Shown: positions 25,601-37,654, counted from the first letter of the stretch. The stretch is 64,000 nt of DNA from Ancylostoma caninum (GCA_037903475.1 JBAJFG010000047.1:2208001-2272000), one strand, 5' to 3'. The notes: generated from the letters alone by a model not told the origin. A program made the numbers and translations.

Positions 25601-27675
25601 AAGCGAACTTGAATCTCACCTTGACTGGCTCATAAAAAGTGCAAGACACGAGAGCTAATGAAGTATTCTGAGTAGTTAAGTCGAAAATCAATTAAGAAGC
25701 GCATAAATTCATAATGAGCCCCTATAGTGTGAGCAGCATTTGATTAGATGTCTGCGGACAACTGACATAAGTTGGATTTGCGCCGCGATGGAAATGGCGG
25801 AGCGCTTATTTTTCTCACCTATCCTTATTTACGACCTGTGGATTAGCTGAAAGGGCATAAAAGCAGTGCAAAAGACCAGAGAAAGACAGGACTTCTTCTT
25901 ATGTCTCGCAGGTTGTGTGACTTCTAGAACAGCAGCTATGTATTTCCAACTTTACCACACATTAGCTGAAATAAATGAGTATACAGGTAAGAATATACAA
26001 GCAAAAAACTCAGCAGAATGGGCGTTACCCAGCGAAGGTAGCGTTCAGCTGCAAATTTTGATCACAATAGGACATCACCTCTTAATAGCCTATACATAGT
26101 GCACAGTACTGCAATTAAAACGATAAAAATAACCCTCATAATGTCAAAAAATTGACGTAAAAGGTAGGTAGAAAGAGGGCAAGAGGTGATGGAATGACAT
26201 ACAACCACCAAAGAACCAAAGAGCACTCTGTTAACAAAAGTAAGGGAAGGAACAGGTTAAAGAAGGAGGTGAAAGCGTATGGTTTAGTTTAGCCAGTGAA
26301 GGATAAGCCAAGAGTAATCCTCTCCCTTATATTCCTTCTTTGATCCGAAATCAAATCCTCCTATGCCTCCACATAGGGACGTTTCCGCGAGAAGCTTGTG
26401 ACCGCTTACTTTTCCAAAATGGACAAATTTTCCAGGTAAAAGTGAGTGTTATTTATTCAAATGCTCTGTCCCAGCTAATGGTGACAAGCAATGGTAATAA
26501 TAGCAAGATTTGTTTATTTCATTTTGTCCGAGAAACTTTTCGACTCTTAGGAAGAGGAAAACTCGGAATCTTCCCAAGCATTCGGAACTTCTCCACTCCT
26601 TCCCTTCACCCAGATACCCAGATACACAAGGACCCAAAGAGATGAGCCCAATCGCACATGTTGCACTATTTGTATCTCTAGCCGTCTGCGCATCCACGGA
26701 TTCTATTGATATGTTCTCGTTCTCACTCTGTGCTATAGGTTTACTATATACAGTATGTACGTAGTATATACGTTTTGGACCACCCATGATTTTTGAGCTG
26801 ATTACGTTGCCCACGTTGTTTTTAATCACTTTCATACGTAGATGTGACGTAGCAAAGTACACTGTGTTATCGCTGAACAATTTTAGCTAGTTAGCCAACA
26901 CATGCACAAATGCAGTTCAACACCAAACAGATGAAACCGATCGATAACTTCGAAAATACATTTTATTTGAGGATTCTAGCGGTATTCAATGAGCTCCTTG
27001 CTATGTGTATGCACCTACGAGACAAGTACATATTCTCTAACCTCTCTAACGTTCTCTGAAAAAAAAAATGGTTCTGACTGTAGCCAGCACAATTTTCAGC
27101 TCTGGTGAATCTAAACTGGCAATTTTCGATAGAAATCCAGGAAATGTATTATAAATGCGAAATTGTTGGCCAAAAACGCCAAAATTTGAAGCGAGCTCTA
27201 CCGGAAATCAATTTCACTATCGATTTGAACATATTAATAGTTGAGCCAAAAAATCAGTGAATTTGGTGCTCCGCTTCCACATTATGGAAGAATTTCGCGT
27301 GATTACATTATACAGCAGATCACTCACCTTTAAGAAAGGTAAGACGAAAGAAAGCCCTACAAAAATATAACACGAATTTATCAAGAATTGCGAAATTTTT
27401 GTGAAGACTGGTTGGAAATTGAACAGAACTCTATGTATTTCATTGAATTTTTCCATTTCCCTAAGTAAAGCTGCATCTAATTCGCGGAAATCTGGGTGAA
27501 GTCTTGAAAATTGGTAAGATTTCGTCTAAATTCTCCGGAAGGTGGTGAAGGTCCAGAAAAGTTGGCATACTGAGCCTTCAGGGTGATCGATGCTTAACCC
27601 ATAAACGTGCAAATTGTGAACTCAAAAGTATGTGGATCACTGCATTCCCACTCGGGAATCCCGACCTTTGCAATA
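22640..27675. other. Long stretch without recognisable gene
   Basis: Nothing with a domain, signal peptide plus splice context, or element boundaries was found. Noted: a GT-rich patch at 23774-23815, a block at 24910-25030 related to 27975-28090 ('acaggttRaRacaggaa' then 'ttgtggatgcgca'), and a 32-codon frame from 26642 beginning MSPIAHVALFVSLAVCAS that resembles a signal peptide and ends at a possible splice donor near 26738. I do not call it as a gene. Confidence 0.4.
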
Positions 27676-27679
27676 CGAT

Positions 27680-27706
27680 TCTCTCTCTCTCTCTCTCTCT
27701 CTCTCT
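27680..27706. repeat. (CT)n microsatellite
   Basis: Short pure CT tract. Confidence 0.9.
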
Positions 27707-27777
27707 GCGTTTCGACTCCAGCCTATTTCTCAACAACCCATGCACATACATGAAAACTCGTGCACAATTCATCCTAT

Positions 27778-27943
27778 CTACAGGAAACTCCAAACGTACG
27801 CCGACAAGGGTCGGGCCCGCGGCGCGGCTCTCTTGGGTAGAGACGCAGGCGCCGAGCATGCATAAAGCCCGTGTCTCTGCCCATGAGAGCCGCGCCGCGG
27901 TCCCGACTCTTTTCTGCGTACATTTGGAGTTCCCTGTATGTAC
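27778..27943. repeat. Foldback repeat with about 70-base arms
   Basis: Arms 27778-27850 and 27867-27943 are inverted copies: 'aaactccaaacgtacgc' pairs with 'gcgtacatttggagtt', 'cgcggcgcggctct' pairs with 'agagccgcgccgcgg', and 'gagacgca' pairs with 'tgtctctgc'. The loop is about 16 bases. The downstream block to 28090 also occurs, diverged, at 24910-25030, so a larger mobile repeat is likely. Confidence 0.75.
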
Positions 27944-28099
27944 AGGGAATTCGAGTTGTTGAAGTCCGCACGCATTATCTGTTTGAACAGGTTGAGACAG
28001 GAAGTCGTAATGAAATATGTGGATGCGCAGAAAATCAGAGAGATGGTGCGGCGCGTGCGAGCGGAGCTTTTACATCACTGGAGTGTCGTTTATGTATGG

Positions 28100-31000
28100 A
28101 TAGGTGCTTGAATGATATCGAATGAATTAATTCCTGGCTTCTCCGTGGTCTCCAGCTATGCACTGCCTGTTCCCGTGTCTTCAGGAAATATCCTCCGATT
28201 GTATTGTACTTTTGTACTTGCCACTATATCCCGACGCGTTCATGTATGGGCGTGCTAGCTATCTTTCCCCTTCTCATCGAGATGTTCTCGTAAATCTGAC
28301 CGTCTTCTTGAAAGCCTGACTTATGCCCGAGTGACAATTAAAGCTGCACAAGAATTTTACCTTTCCACCGCTCCAGCTCATCCTTTTTCCAGAAATCCAT
28401 CACGAATCCAGTCGATTGCAAGACGTAGCAGCGACGCACGCCTACCTACCTGCCTATAGCTGCTCGCTCTAAGTACTTCCTGAACTCACTTAATTACCCA
28501 CCATTGTGAGTATTATTACCAGTAATTGCCTAATACCCTCTAATTGTCGCGCACACAATCTCGCCAGATCTCACAATATTTTCAGTGGCCGGCGCCGGTC
28601 ACCCTCCCCGGACCGCGTGCTGTCTCGCCCGCACGCTGACCGCGGTATGCTTTAACGAACTGAAAATGGCATAATTGCCGGCTCAGATTGGGCACTGCCG
28701 AATTTAGTGACACCCGCCGAAACCAGGGGAGCTGTCGGTCGAGTTCGCCTACGAACTCGCGGGGGTCGTCCAAGATACCTAAGGGTCTTGGGTTACCCGG
28801 AATAACGCCACCTTTACCCATTACACTCATTACAGGTTTATATTTTCGATCAGTTTTGACTATTCTTTCAGAAAATAATTTAACCGAAATTACAAAAAGC
28901 AAAAACAAGGATGAAGAGTACATAAGTACGCTTTACTTCATTACTTAGCCAATGAGTCTTAGTTACCAGTGTTTAGTTACCCAACTAGAGTCCTGCAACG
29001 AACGTCATTATTTATTAAACACCATCTCCAGTTAGCTACGTTGTTTCTTGGCGGAAATACATAGTTCGCCAGTAAACTTGTTGGATCGCTACCTGATTAG
29101 CTAACAGGCTATCTAGTTACTTAATTATTTAAGTATGTGGGTAATTAATTAAATAATCCCATAAAAGTAGCTACTGATGAGTTCCTGCTTCCCGATGGAC
29201 CTCCGAAGATGAACAACTATGGGATCCCCCGTGGTACCTGACTTAGATAGGGGTAGTTTCCACGAAAAAGTCGACAATAAGGGTAGTTTAAGAACTTCCT
29301 AGTTTTTCTTTTTCATCAAAACACTATGACTTCTTATTTGGGTAGTTATCCTAAAAGTTAAGTGAAACGGGAAAGTAGGGGCAAGACCTTCGAAAAGGAA
29401 CAAAGCGTATATGTATTCTCCTTAACAACATGGACAGGGATATCAAAAAGGCCTGGACCACTTGCAGATGAGCTATTGCAGTGAAATTTCAATGCAAATG
29501 AAAATGGACCCCGAGAAGTTCAAAGCACGTTTCGCTTTGATATTCTATTTGATTTGACCACTGTTATAAGGATTTTTATCACCTGAACATAAACGATGTA
29601 GAGCTCCTTACATTACACTCCTTTTACTACCTGCTCTATCATGAATAAACACTAAGCCGCGTGTAAATAAATCCTAAATGTTAAATATTAGAGTAAACAA
29701 CATTACGCGATATCTAAGTTCGAAGATCAGAATCCATGAAGATCGAAAGACCAGTGATCCACTCTGAATACTTTCACTCTGTGCGGAGCGAATTTTCTTG
29801 AACATTTCCTCTTAAAAAAAGATAGAAATGGTTGAGAGACAACAGAAATACGTAGAATACGTATTTTCGCACTAAGAATGATTGGTCCATCATCTCCAGA
29901 ACTTCACCAAGATTTCAAATCAATTGTATGCCCCCAGGCAGAGGAGCAAATTTTGGGGAAAATGAGCTATTCATGAGGCAGTTACTTCAAATTGAGACAT
30001 TGAGAAATTGCGCACATTCCAAGAGCAAATGAAACAGACGTTCAATACGTCGGTGTGAGTTTATTCCTCCACGACTGATCCTAAGATTACGCATAGAAGT
30101 AATGACGTCCACATCCCCTAAAAGCATTATTTCTCCTCGCACTCGTTTCTGGGTTATTTATAAAACTTAATTCGCCATGAGACTCTGATTACACTGACGT
30201 ACATGATTCCGTGTAAGAGCACCGAAATCCCCGATTAGGATGCTAATAATCCAAGGGGGTGGGGCGCGGATTCCGCTTGACCATGGACTTCTGCCACTTA
30301 TGCGTCGCAGTTGGCCGTACGACCAACATGTTCGACATGTTCGACGCCATCGATCGATAACACTTCGCCACCGGCATATTCTCACAAAAATGATCCACCG
30401 CCCAGAATTCTTCAAGTTTTTATTTGTTTGCTCCTTTGCCGGCGGTACCGTCTGCAAGCAAAATTTCCAAAGCACGGCTTGGCAGACAAAAAAATTCAAG
30501 GGAAATTTCCGAGTGAGTCCTGATAAAGCTCCAATTCCAGTTCTTAGAAAACCACAAGAACCCGCGATGGCGCGCCACACAAGTGCGCGCGTGCGGTCGC
30601 GTCGCGTCGCATTGCCTGTGGCCGTACTACACTCTGCTGTCGTGCGTGCATATTTCCTCTGCTACTAATGCAGAGTGCACAAGACTGCATCACTAATTAG
30701 GAATAATTAATAAGTAGTTAGTTAACAGAGTAATCCCTTAATTAGTTACGCCGGCCGTAAAACTCGTTAGTTAATTAAAAACTGCGTAGTAGTAAATGCT
30801 AGGATGGGCAAAAAAGTTTAGATACAGGAGAGTTACGCTTCAAGGGGATATATGCACTGGTGGACAACTGCTTCTGGATTGCAAATGGGAGTTTTCTGGA
30901 TGCAGCCCAAGCCTGGACAGAAAAAGAAAATTCTTGTTTAGTTCCGTGAGCCTGAGGAATAGCTGTTTACGATGACGTCATGATGTTGGTGACGTCACAG

Positions 31001-32500
31001 CAGTGAGCTGGGAAGTGATGGGATGTCTTTAGAAATTTCAAAGATGAGCTTACTTTTTATGGAGAAAGCTCCGAGGAAATCCTCAGTTACCACAGAAATA
31101 GCTAGTGGGTCAAAATACACCCAAATAGAGTGGGTTAACCTGGCAGAAATATACTAAATCTGTTCGCGAAGGTGCGACTATCAATGTGAGAGACCGTGGA
31201 GAGATGATAGAGACAGAGAGCGACGTTTGTTATTGCTGTGGTTGTGTAAGACGGGGCGCTAATCGCCATATATAGGAATAGTAATTAAAAAAGCTTGTTA
31301 TGGACGCTAATCAGCGAAAACAGCGCTCATCTACTGGGCAAAAATGCTAATTACGAGGTGGAGATTGAGGGATTTCCGTCGTGCGCAGCAGTCGTCAAGC
31401 GATACAGCACATGCCCATACATGCACACACTCTCAGTCTCAGTGAACCACATAGAGCGGGTCCTATTTGGATCCATGTAGGGCAAAAGGGACAAAAAAGA
31501 ACAAGAACGTAAGGATAAGGGAGAGCAGCAGGCAGTACATAGTTCGACCACGCCCATTCCACAAGAAAATTCTAGAAATCCCCGCAAAACCGTCGGAAAT
31601 ATAGCCGCTGCGATCATTACGAAGAACGAAAATAACGCGCAAAAGCATAGCCGGCAGCTCATTTGGCAATAATAGCCGGGCAGATTTCCATGGCGCCAAA
31701 TGAATGCATCGAAAATGCATATATTAACATGACAGGTTGCCTCTAATTTCCACTACCTCCGCCGGCCGCCCGCACGACATCGCGGGCCTCGCGACCGCTG
31801 CCTCCGCGGCCGTATTTCATCGCGAATTGCTAGTGCTTGAGGTCATTAGGCGGTTCGGATGGAGAGTTCGGAGCAGCGAATGTCAGAACTTCGTACAGGG
31901 ATCCTTGTCGGGGAGATGTAACGTGACGGAATTCCTAGCGAGAACTGGTCCCGACAATATGCTTGGTATCATTGCACGCACATTAATCGAATAACTCATT
32001 TTATTTTATTTTTTTGCAAATGCAAAGTAATGAGAATGACGAAATTGAAAAGAATTTCTGGGAAACAGAACATGACCGGACACTTGTCACACCTCATTTT
32101 CTTAGTGCTTGGATGTAGAATGCCGCTTGCATTCTTGCACTACAGATAACCGCTAATCCGGTCTGCCGCGCTGCACGTCTGCTGTAGGTGCTGCGGCGCG
32201 GCAGATCACATGGGCCGCCTTCTGTAATGCAAAACTGAGCGACCGGCTCTGTAGCTTTGCATTATCGTTCCGTTTACTTGATTGGAACACTAGTTTTCAG
32301 AGAAAAGCGCCAACTGACATCTTTCAAAAGACCGTTCGCAGTGTGATTGTGCTACGCATTGCACCAGGCGCATCATTTTAATGGATAACAACATTTAACT
32401 AACTAATTTTAGCTGCACACTCGTTTTCAAATGGCGTAATCAGGCGAGTCGTAGTTTTAGTCGCTACAGAGTAAGCGGCGCGGCTGGAGGCAAACAACCT
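28100..32500. other. Long stretch without recognisable gene; homeodomain-core patches
   Basis: No supported exon. TAATTA-type cores cluster at 28480-28560, 29095-29160, 30690-30780 and 31255-31360. A GC-rich imperfect hairpin lies at 32162-32208 ('tctgccgcgctgcac' opposite 'gtgctgcggcgcggcaga'). The 137- and 142-codon frames near 30167-30668 lie on opposite strands over the same bases and have no family match. Confidence 0.4.
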
Positions 32501-32509
32501 CTTGGCAAG

Positions 32510-32989
32510 TTTGAGGCAGTGTCTCATCTCCCAATCGCTCTTGGGATTCCAACATTAGATATTCAAGCGACGCTAATGATAGTGATATACAAAGTTTCTT
32601 GCAAAAAAAAACCCAAGAGTCCTCTTTTCAAGTCCCCTGTTTTCGGAGAGTTCGAGGTACCACTGCGACAGGTGCCACAAGGAATTGCACTCACATGTTA
32701 GGTGCCAGCGACCAATATCATCTCTGCCATGAGACGCAACTCCGCAACTGCTTGTGGCAGCTGCCACAACGGGCACCTTGAACAACCATACTGTAGTGAT
32801 ACTTAGCCTTCGAACGAAACAATATGAGTCATTTGTTAGGTGATGTATGGTAGGAACGTACTGTTAGTAGTGTGTTGTTGATCATGAGCTGGAGAAGAAC
32901 TTTGTAATCTTTCAACTTCGTCATACTGTAATCGTTCCTTTTATGATTTGAGTTTTCCAGGCACGGTATATTGGGTGGATAATAAAAGG
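32510..32989. other. Intergenic; one piggyBac-like terminus
   Basis: 'AGGCAGTGTCTC' at 32514-32525, preceded by TTG, matches the ends of the elements at 38364 and 57521. No clear right end is seen, so I list it only as a possible solo or decayed copy. Confidence 0.3.
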
Positions 32990-33150
32990 ATAAAGTGGTC
33001 GGCGTTAATCAATCCCGTCACGAGGGATGCGCCACGCATTCGACTTCATCTGAGCATCGTAGAGGCGTTGAATGCGTATGTGCCCTGTACAATGACTTGC
33101 GGGGGGCACCCGATGTACCAAGTCAGTGCTTCATCCTCCCAGACTCCTCT
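32990..33150 (-). repeat. tRNA-headed SINE, copy a, tail half
   Basis: Read on the minus strand this is the body and tail of the SINE whose second copy lies at 36532-36762. Shared blocks include 'catcgggtgccccccgcaag', 'gtacagggcacatacgcatt' and 'gcctctacgatgctcag'. The copy is interrupted at 33150 by a 1.38 kb transposon and continues at 34530. The tail here extends further than in copy b. Confidence 0.85.
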
Positions 33151-34529
33151 AGTGTTCGCACACCGGCGGTTTCCGCCTGAATTCCTAGGAAACTCCGCCT
33201 GAATTGCTCGGAAAAGTGTGAGGAATCCTGGAGGAGAATAGACGGAATTTAGTGGAATTCTACAGGAAATTTAGCCGGAATTTACAAGAATTCAGGTGAA
33301 AACGAGCAAGTACGCGTTGAAACATGAACAACGTAGAAATATGTTTGATCATGACACAACATGATTGCTCACGGACAACGCCAGCAACCTCTGGCATTGC
33401 AACCAAAAATTCGCTCAACGTGTTTTACCACGTGGTTGCGGTGAAGAAGCATACAAATAGCTCACTTCAGCTTATCTTGAAGCAACGGCTTGAAGCTCTA
33501 ACATATTGGAGCTGTTGCTTCGTATAACAGCAAGGTCGCCTTTTGTGCCTTCAACATGGGTAAATTTTATAATATGCATATTTGATCCCGATTTTGCAAT
33601 CGAATGCACCAAAGCATTAATCTGGGCAAATTAAGGAAATGAAGTGTGTATAAGTGAAATAGAGTTTAAAATTTCCACATAGTTCAGCATTTTGTTTTAT
33701 AAAATTTTCAGATAGTTCAGCATTTTGTTTTATGAGCTCGTTCACTTCAGTATCTCATTAATTGTTATTCTGTTTTGCTCACTCATGCTTCAATTTACCT
33801 GATCACATGTTTTTTAGTTATTCATTAATCACTGTATGTACTTCATTTTATACAATTTTTCCACTTTTATTTCCTGATTTCGTTCATTTTTAGGAAGTAA
33901 TTTTGTAATTTTGTTACTACAAGAAAATTTCTTAAATACATATACCCCCAGTCTGGATATTCTAGGTTGTTGTTTGCTATGTAGATGGGTACACTGTGTG
34001 CAATCTCGCTAGTTTCCGTTCAAGTTCCACGTAAATTCTGATTAATTTCGTGTCACACCCCCCACATTTTCTCCCAGGAGTTCTGGCAAAATCACTGGTA
34101 TGGAGTCATCTAAGTGAGCTGGGAACATCTAAGGGTTATTTCCACAGAAACAAGGGGCATTGTGCAGGATCAGCCTGTAATGTAAAGGAAGCATTTCAAA
34201 TAGCACACTGATCACTAAAACATGAAGTTCAAGTTGAAATTTAGTGTCGCACATCATTACTCGAAAGGTTGCGAAAATTCTCGAGTCATTCACCACTGTC
34301 CGAATTCACCCGGAATTTAGGCGGAATTTAAGAGAAATCCGCCGGTCGACCAGATTTAACCGGAATTTACACGACATTTCGGCGAGATCCGCTGGTAGTT
34401 TTGAGAATGCACGATCTACACGAGATTTAACCGGAATTTACCCGGAAACCGGCGGAGTTTCGATAAATACACGGTTTATACGGAGTTTCCCAGGAAATCA
34501 GGCGGAAACCGCCGGTGTTAAATTACCAG
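33151..34529. mobile_element. Non-autonomous DNA transposon inside the SINE
   Basis: A 1,379-base insert with inverted ends: ACACCGGCGGTTTCCGCCTG on the left pairs with CAGGCGGAAACCGCCGGTGT on the right. The flanking SINE bases 'actcctct' and 'agtcctct' are duplicated with one mismatch, consistent with an 8-base hAT-type target duplication. Near both ends there are many subterminal 'ccggaattta' and 'cggaattt' motifs, possible transposase binding sites. The interior is AT-rich and encodes no recognised transposase. Exact ends may be off by a base or two. Confidence 0.85.
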
Positions 34530-34652
34530 AGTCCTCTGGTACCAATTTACCGACCCCGGAGGGATGGAAGGCTTGGTTGGCCTCGGGCGGGATCGAACCA
34601 TCGATCGTGTGCGTGCGCAGCGAGCCTCTTACCACTGCGCCACACGCGCCCC
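34530..34652 (-). repeat. tRNA-headed SINE, copy a, head half
   Basis: On the minus strand it begins GGGCGCGTGTGGCGCAGTGG and contains an A-box-like 'tggcgcagtggtaagaggc' and a B-box 'ggttcgatccc' about 40 bases later, then the body. Together with 32990-33150 it forms one SINE. It is a tRNA-derived Pol III unit and not a functional tRNA, since no complete cloverleaf forms. Confidence 0.85.
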
Positions 34653-34659
34653 ATATTGG

Positions 34660-35345
34660 GTGAGGCGGCGGAAATTACTAGAAAAGCGGAACGTGCGAAT
34701 GGTGTGGATGAAATTTTGAATTAGTTAGTCTTATTCGCCCGCAAAGGAACGCCACTGGTCGTATTGCTCTCTGCATTTCGTTGTTACCTGTACGGTACGT
34801 TTTGCTCTTTTGCTCGTCTTATGTGTTTTTCCTTTTGTTCACTTTTTTTAAAGTAGTTTTTTATGTGCAATTTTTGTTCTATGGTGTAATACTCCACAGT
34901 CTTTACGTGCATTAATGAACTTAGCGTTGCTAGTCTAGATGAATGTATATTCTGGGTTCGAAGACCCAGTGTACTTTTTTTTCTTGTCCTCTCTTGCGAA
35001 CCGTTGGTTGATTTACTTTAAGAAACCGCTTTAATAGACTCAATCCTCACACTCTGCACTTCTATGACAGATTGCTCTTAACCTATTTGATTCGCGAATA
35101 TTTCAGGCAAATCGATAGACTTATTAGTGCTTTACGAAGCTTTCGATTGCTGCAAAATTAATTGTCATTTGCATTAAGCACAAATAAATTTCACTCGTCT
35201 AGGCAATTTCAGCAACTCAAAGACAACTTCTTTGACACTTCAGTAGGGGTTTTCCTCCTCTTTCAAACGCTGATGGGATATTATGGATAGATCTTCCTGC
35301 GGTTTTCTCATAGAGTCGGGAAAAAATGATGAGCAGACGCGATTT
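34660..35345. other. No gene recognised
   Basis: AT-rich, with no supported exon or element ends. Confidence 0.4.
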
Positions 35346-35350
35346 TCGAA

Positions 35351-35393
35351 TTATGGTAGTTAACGACATCAAAGATGTTGTTAACTACCATAA
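35351..35393. repeat. Tight 20-bp hairpin with 3-base loop
   Basis: Bases 35351-35370 pair with 35374-35393; 19 of 20 positions are Watson-Crick and the remaining one would be a G:U pair in RNA. The loop is 'aaa'. The loop is too short for a classical miRNA precursor; a cruciform, a terminator-like structure or a palindrome left by an excised element are alternatives. Confidence 0.85.
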
Positions 35394-35399
35394 CTACTG

Positions 35400-35865
35400 A
35401 CACTCTCAGACTGAGAATGCGGTAACCCAGTGTATGTTCTGGCTTGGAATCATCTTCCCAAAGAGCAGTGAGAAATCTCTATTCGGCAATTTTGAACCCC
35501 AAGATAACGAAGTTTGCAGTTTGTTTCCTGTGTTGAGGAACATGGAACCTAAACCGGATCCTATCACATGGGCGTTGAGGGCAGGGATGGATGCTCCCCA
35601 GAGTACAGTTGAAACATTTGACTACAATCAATAGGGTAAGGATTGTGCGGAAGTGAAAGATCGGGGATGAGCGGAATTCCAACTTCCGCCAGCAGCATTT
35701 ATTCCGTGAACAAGTTCGACAAGTCCGGCAAAAAAGCAAGAAAAATTTATTCGGAATATGGTCCAAAGTTACCCGAAATTTACAAGACCTAAAGCTGAAA
35801 AAACGCGAGTATGCGACAGCATACAAACTAAAATTCTCAAATTACATACGCTGACAACATTTTGG
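35400..35865. other. No gene recognised
   Basis: Open frames at 35434-35634 (+) and 35479-35826 (-) overlap one another and show no family match. Confidence 0.35.
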
Positions 35866-35869
35866 GGTG

Positions 35870-36060
35870 ATAGGGAACCTCTTCAAACGACAAGCATGCA
35901 TTGACCTGTCAATGAAGTGTCAGCTCAATTTAGCAATCATGGCCAAACTACGAGCTGACTGCCAATTGTGATGGTTGAATGATGTGGCTTTTGCAAAATC
36001 GTAGATCCATTATATGTTTCGAACTTCCGAGCATGAAATAATGGACATTCTCAGCCTATG
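35870..36060 (+). repeat. Dispersed repeat fragment
   Basis: It matches 2260-2410 in order: a 'tcagYtcaattt' block, 'aaactacgagctgactgcc' against 'aaactaggagttaactgcc', and the 'atgtggYttttgcaaaa' block, then 'tttcgaac'. This is a truncated copy of the family at 2260-3110. Confidence 0.55.
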
Positions 36061-36220
36061 CAGTATACTTGCACATTTTTAGGGAAATTTCGAATATTCG
36101 AATAATCGAATATACTCGGAAACTTGTCCCTGGGACGCCAACAACCACGATAGTCAAATTTCTTCCACGAAAGCATGGGAGATGCGTGAGAGGAATTGCA
36201 TATTTTAGATGGACAACGTA

Positions 36221-36488
36221 CAGTGGACATCAATGGCGTTGGCCCATCTGCGGCCCGAGAAGGACATCGCGCAACCGCGCCGCGCGCGCCTTAACCGATG
36301 TTTCTGCTGCTGTCATGCTATTTCTACCAGCTTTTCTACCCGATTCCAATGATTTTCGACCAAATCGGGAAAAAAGGAGCCTAGAAATAGCATTCCGGCG
36401 GCAGACGGCACCGAACTTGGCGCTCGCGGCGCGGTCGCGCTGCGTCCTTTCGAGGTCGCAGATGGGCCAACCCCATTGCTGTTCACCG
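36221..36488. mobile_element. Tc1/mariner-like foldback MITE, copy b
   Basis: This 268-base element has outer ends CAGTGGACATCAATGG and CCATTGCTGTTCACCG and long inverted arms containing 'ttggcccatctgcg'. It is flanked on both sides by TA, the Tc1/mariner target dinucleotide. It is the same family as 15671-15929. Confidence 0.8.
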
Positions 36489-36531
36489 TACTTCTCAAAG
36501 ATACTATTTAAATGGAGTAATTCGGCAAGAC

Positions 36532-36762
36532 GGGCGCGTGTGGCGCAGTGGTAAGAGGCTCGCTGCGCACGCACACGATCGATGGTTCGATTTCGCCCGA
36601 GGCCAACCAAGCCTTCCATCCCTCCAGGGTTGGTAAATTGGTACCAGAGGAGTCTAGGAGGATGAAGCACTGACTTGGTACATCGGGTGCCCCCCGCAAG
36701 TCATTGTACAGGGCACATACGCATTCAACGCCTCTACGATGCTCAGAAGAAGTCGAATGTGT
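36532..36762 (+). repeat. tRNA-headed SINE, copy b
   Basis: Begins GGGCGCGTGTGGCGCAGTGG, with A-box and B-box-like elements, then the same body as copy a without the transposon. It therefore shows the pre-insertion state. The 3' end is followed by an A-rich stretch ('aaatcaaaaaaagtaa'). Confidence 0.85.
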
Positions 36763-36834
36763 GTAAATCAAAAAAAGTAATCAAAAACTAGGCCAACAAA
36801 TAACGCAAACGTCTTTTGAACCTTGTAATTAGAG

Positions 36835-37005
36835 TATCGAATATTCGGGTGACGTATTTGAATAATGGGGGCTTCGAATATTCAAGTAATCAAATACATT
36901 CGAAAACTGATTTTTTTTCAAAAATTCGAATTCTGAATGTATTCGGAAAACGAAGGTTTCGAATATTCGAATCTTCGAATGACTCGATTCGAACATGCCA
37001 CTAGA
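36835..37005. repeat. Low-order repeats of 'tcgaatattcgaa'
   Basis: At least six variants of the palindromic word 'cgaatattcga' or 'ttcgaat' occur within 170 bases; a related patch lies at 36090-36120. The minus and plus frames here are by-products. Confidence 0.7.
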
Positions 37006-37009
37006 AAAT

Positions 37010-37395
37010 ATATTCCATGGCAAATCGCAGTATGTGCGATCTTTATACCCTAATTGACCAGTGAACTTTGTATTATAAAACCTAACTTACAATTAGATGC
37101 ATAAAAAACCACTCCTGAGACCATAAAATATGTAGAAATTGAAACTTCGATTGGCTTGGTACACCCGGAATTGCGTATTCACCTAAAATGCGTCTTGCAA
37201 GCTGCATTGGGTATGACCAAGAACTCAAACCAGTAACGGAAAAGAACTTTTCTATCGAGCATTTTTCTGGGAAACGACAATTCATACGCGGCGTCTGGTG
37301 CGATACACTAGGAGAGGTATTACATTCTCCCTGTCCCCGTTGTTTCATCACCTGTTCAATTGAGCCATTATGAGGAAATCGCAGTTGTCTTGCAA
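37010..37395. other. No gene recognised
   Basis: Overlapping frames on both strands (37082-37408 minus, 37188-37373 plus) have no support. Confidence 0.35.
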
Positions 37396-37399
37396 ACTG

Positions 37400-37650
37400 C
37401 GAGTTCACACACAGGTAATGGCGGGTTCAATTACCGTATGTACTTATGTATGCCCGTGTTATTTATTATGTTCACTTACCGTCCCTATCCACGCATCTTC
37501 AGACCCACGAAGGCTACTTTATTTGTGGTAGGGCTGAGCGCTAACTATGAACTAACAGTGACTTAACGCTCGCCATTACTTCACAGTTTTAACAAGGCTA
37601 CTATCACTCTTGATGTTGTCCAACAACGTGCTTATGTAGTTGTGTAATCA
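37400..37650 (+). repeat. Dispersed repeat fragment
   Basis: Corresponds to 2860-3080: 'gagcgctaactatgaactaa', 'gtgacttaacgct', then a Thr/Tyr-type 'ctactatcac' block. It is another fragment of the repeat at 2260-3110. Confidence 0.5.
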
Positions 37651-37654
37651 AATG

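Noticed and set aside
26449..26880. 143-codon minus-strand frame
   Set aside because: No domain or splice support, and mixed composition.
30167..30668. Overlapping 137- and 142-codon frames on opposite strands
   Set aside because: They share the same bases and have no recognisable composition or domain; likely chance in a GC-richer patch.
32162..32208. miRNA precursor
   Set aside because: The hairpin is short, GC-rich and imperfect, with no support beyond base pairing.
36532..36605. Functional tRNA gene
   Set aside because: A and B boxes are present, but the acceptor and anticodon stems do not pair and a SINE body follows.
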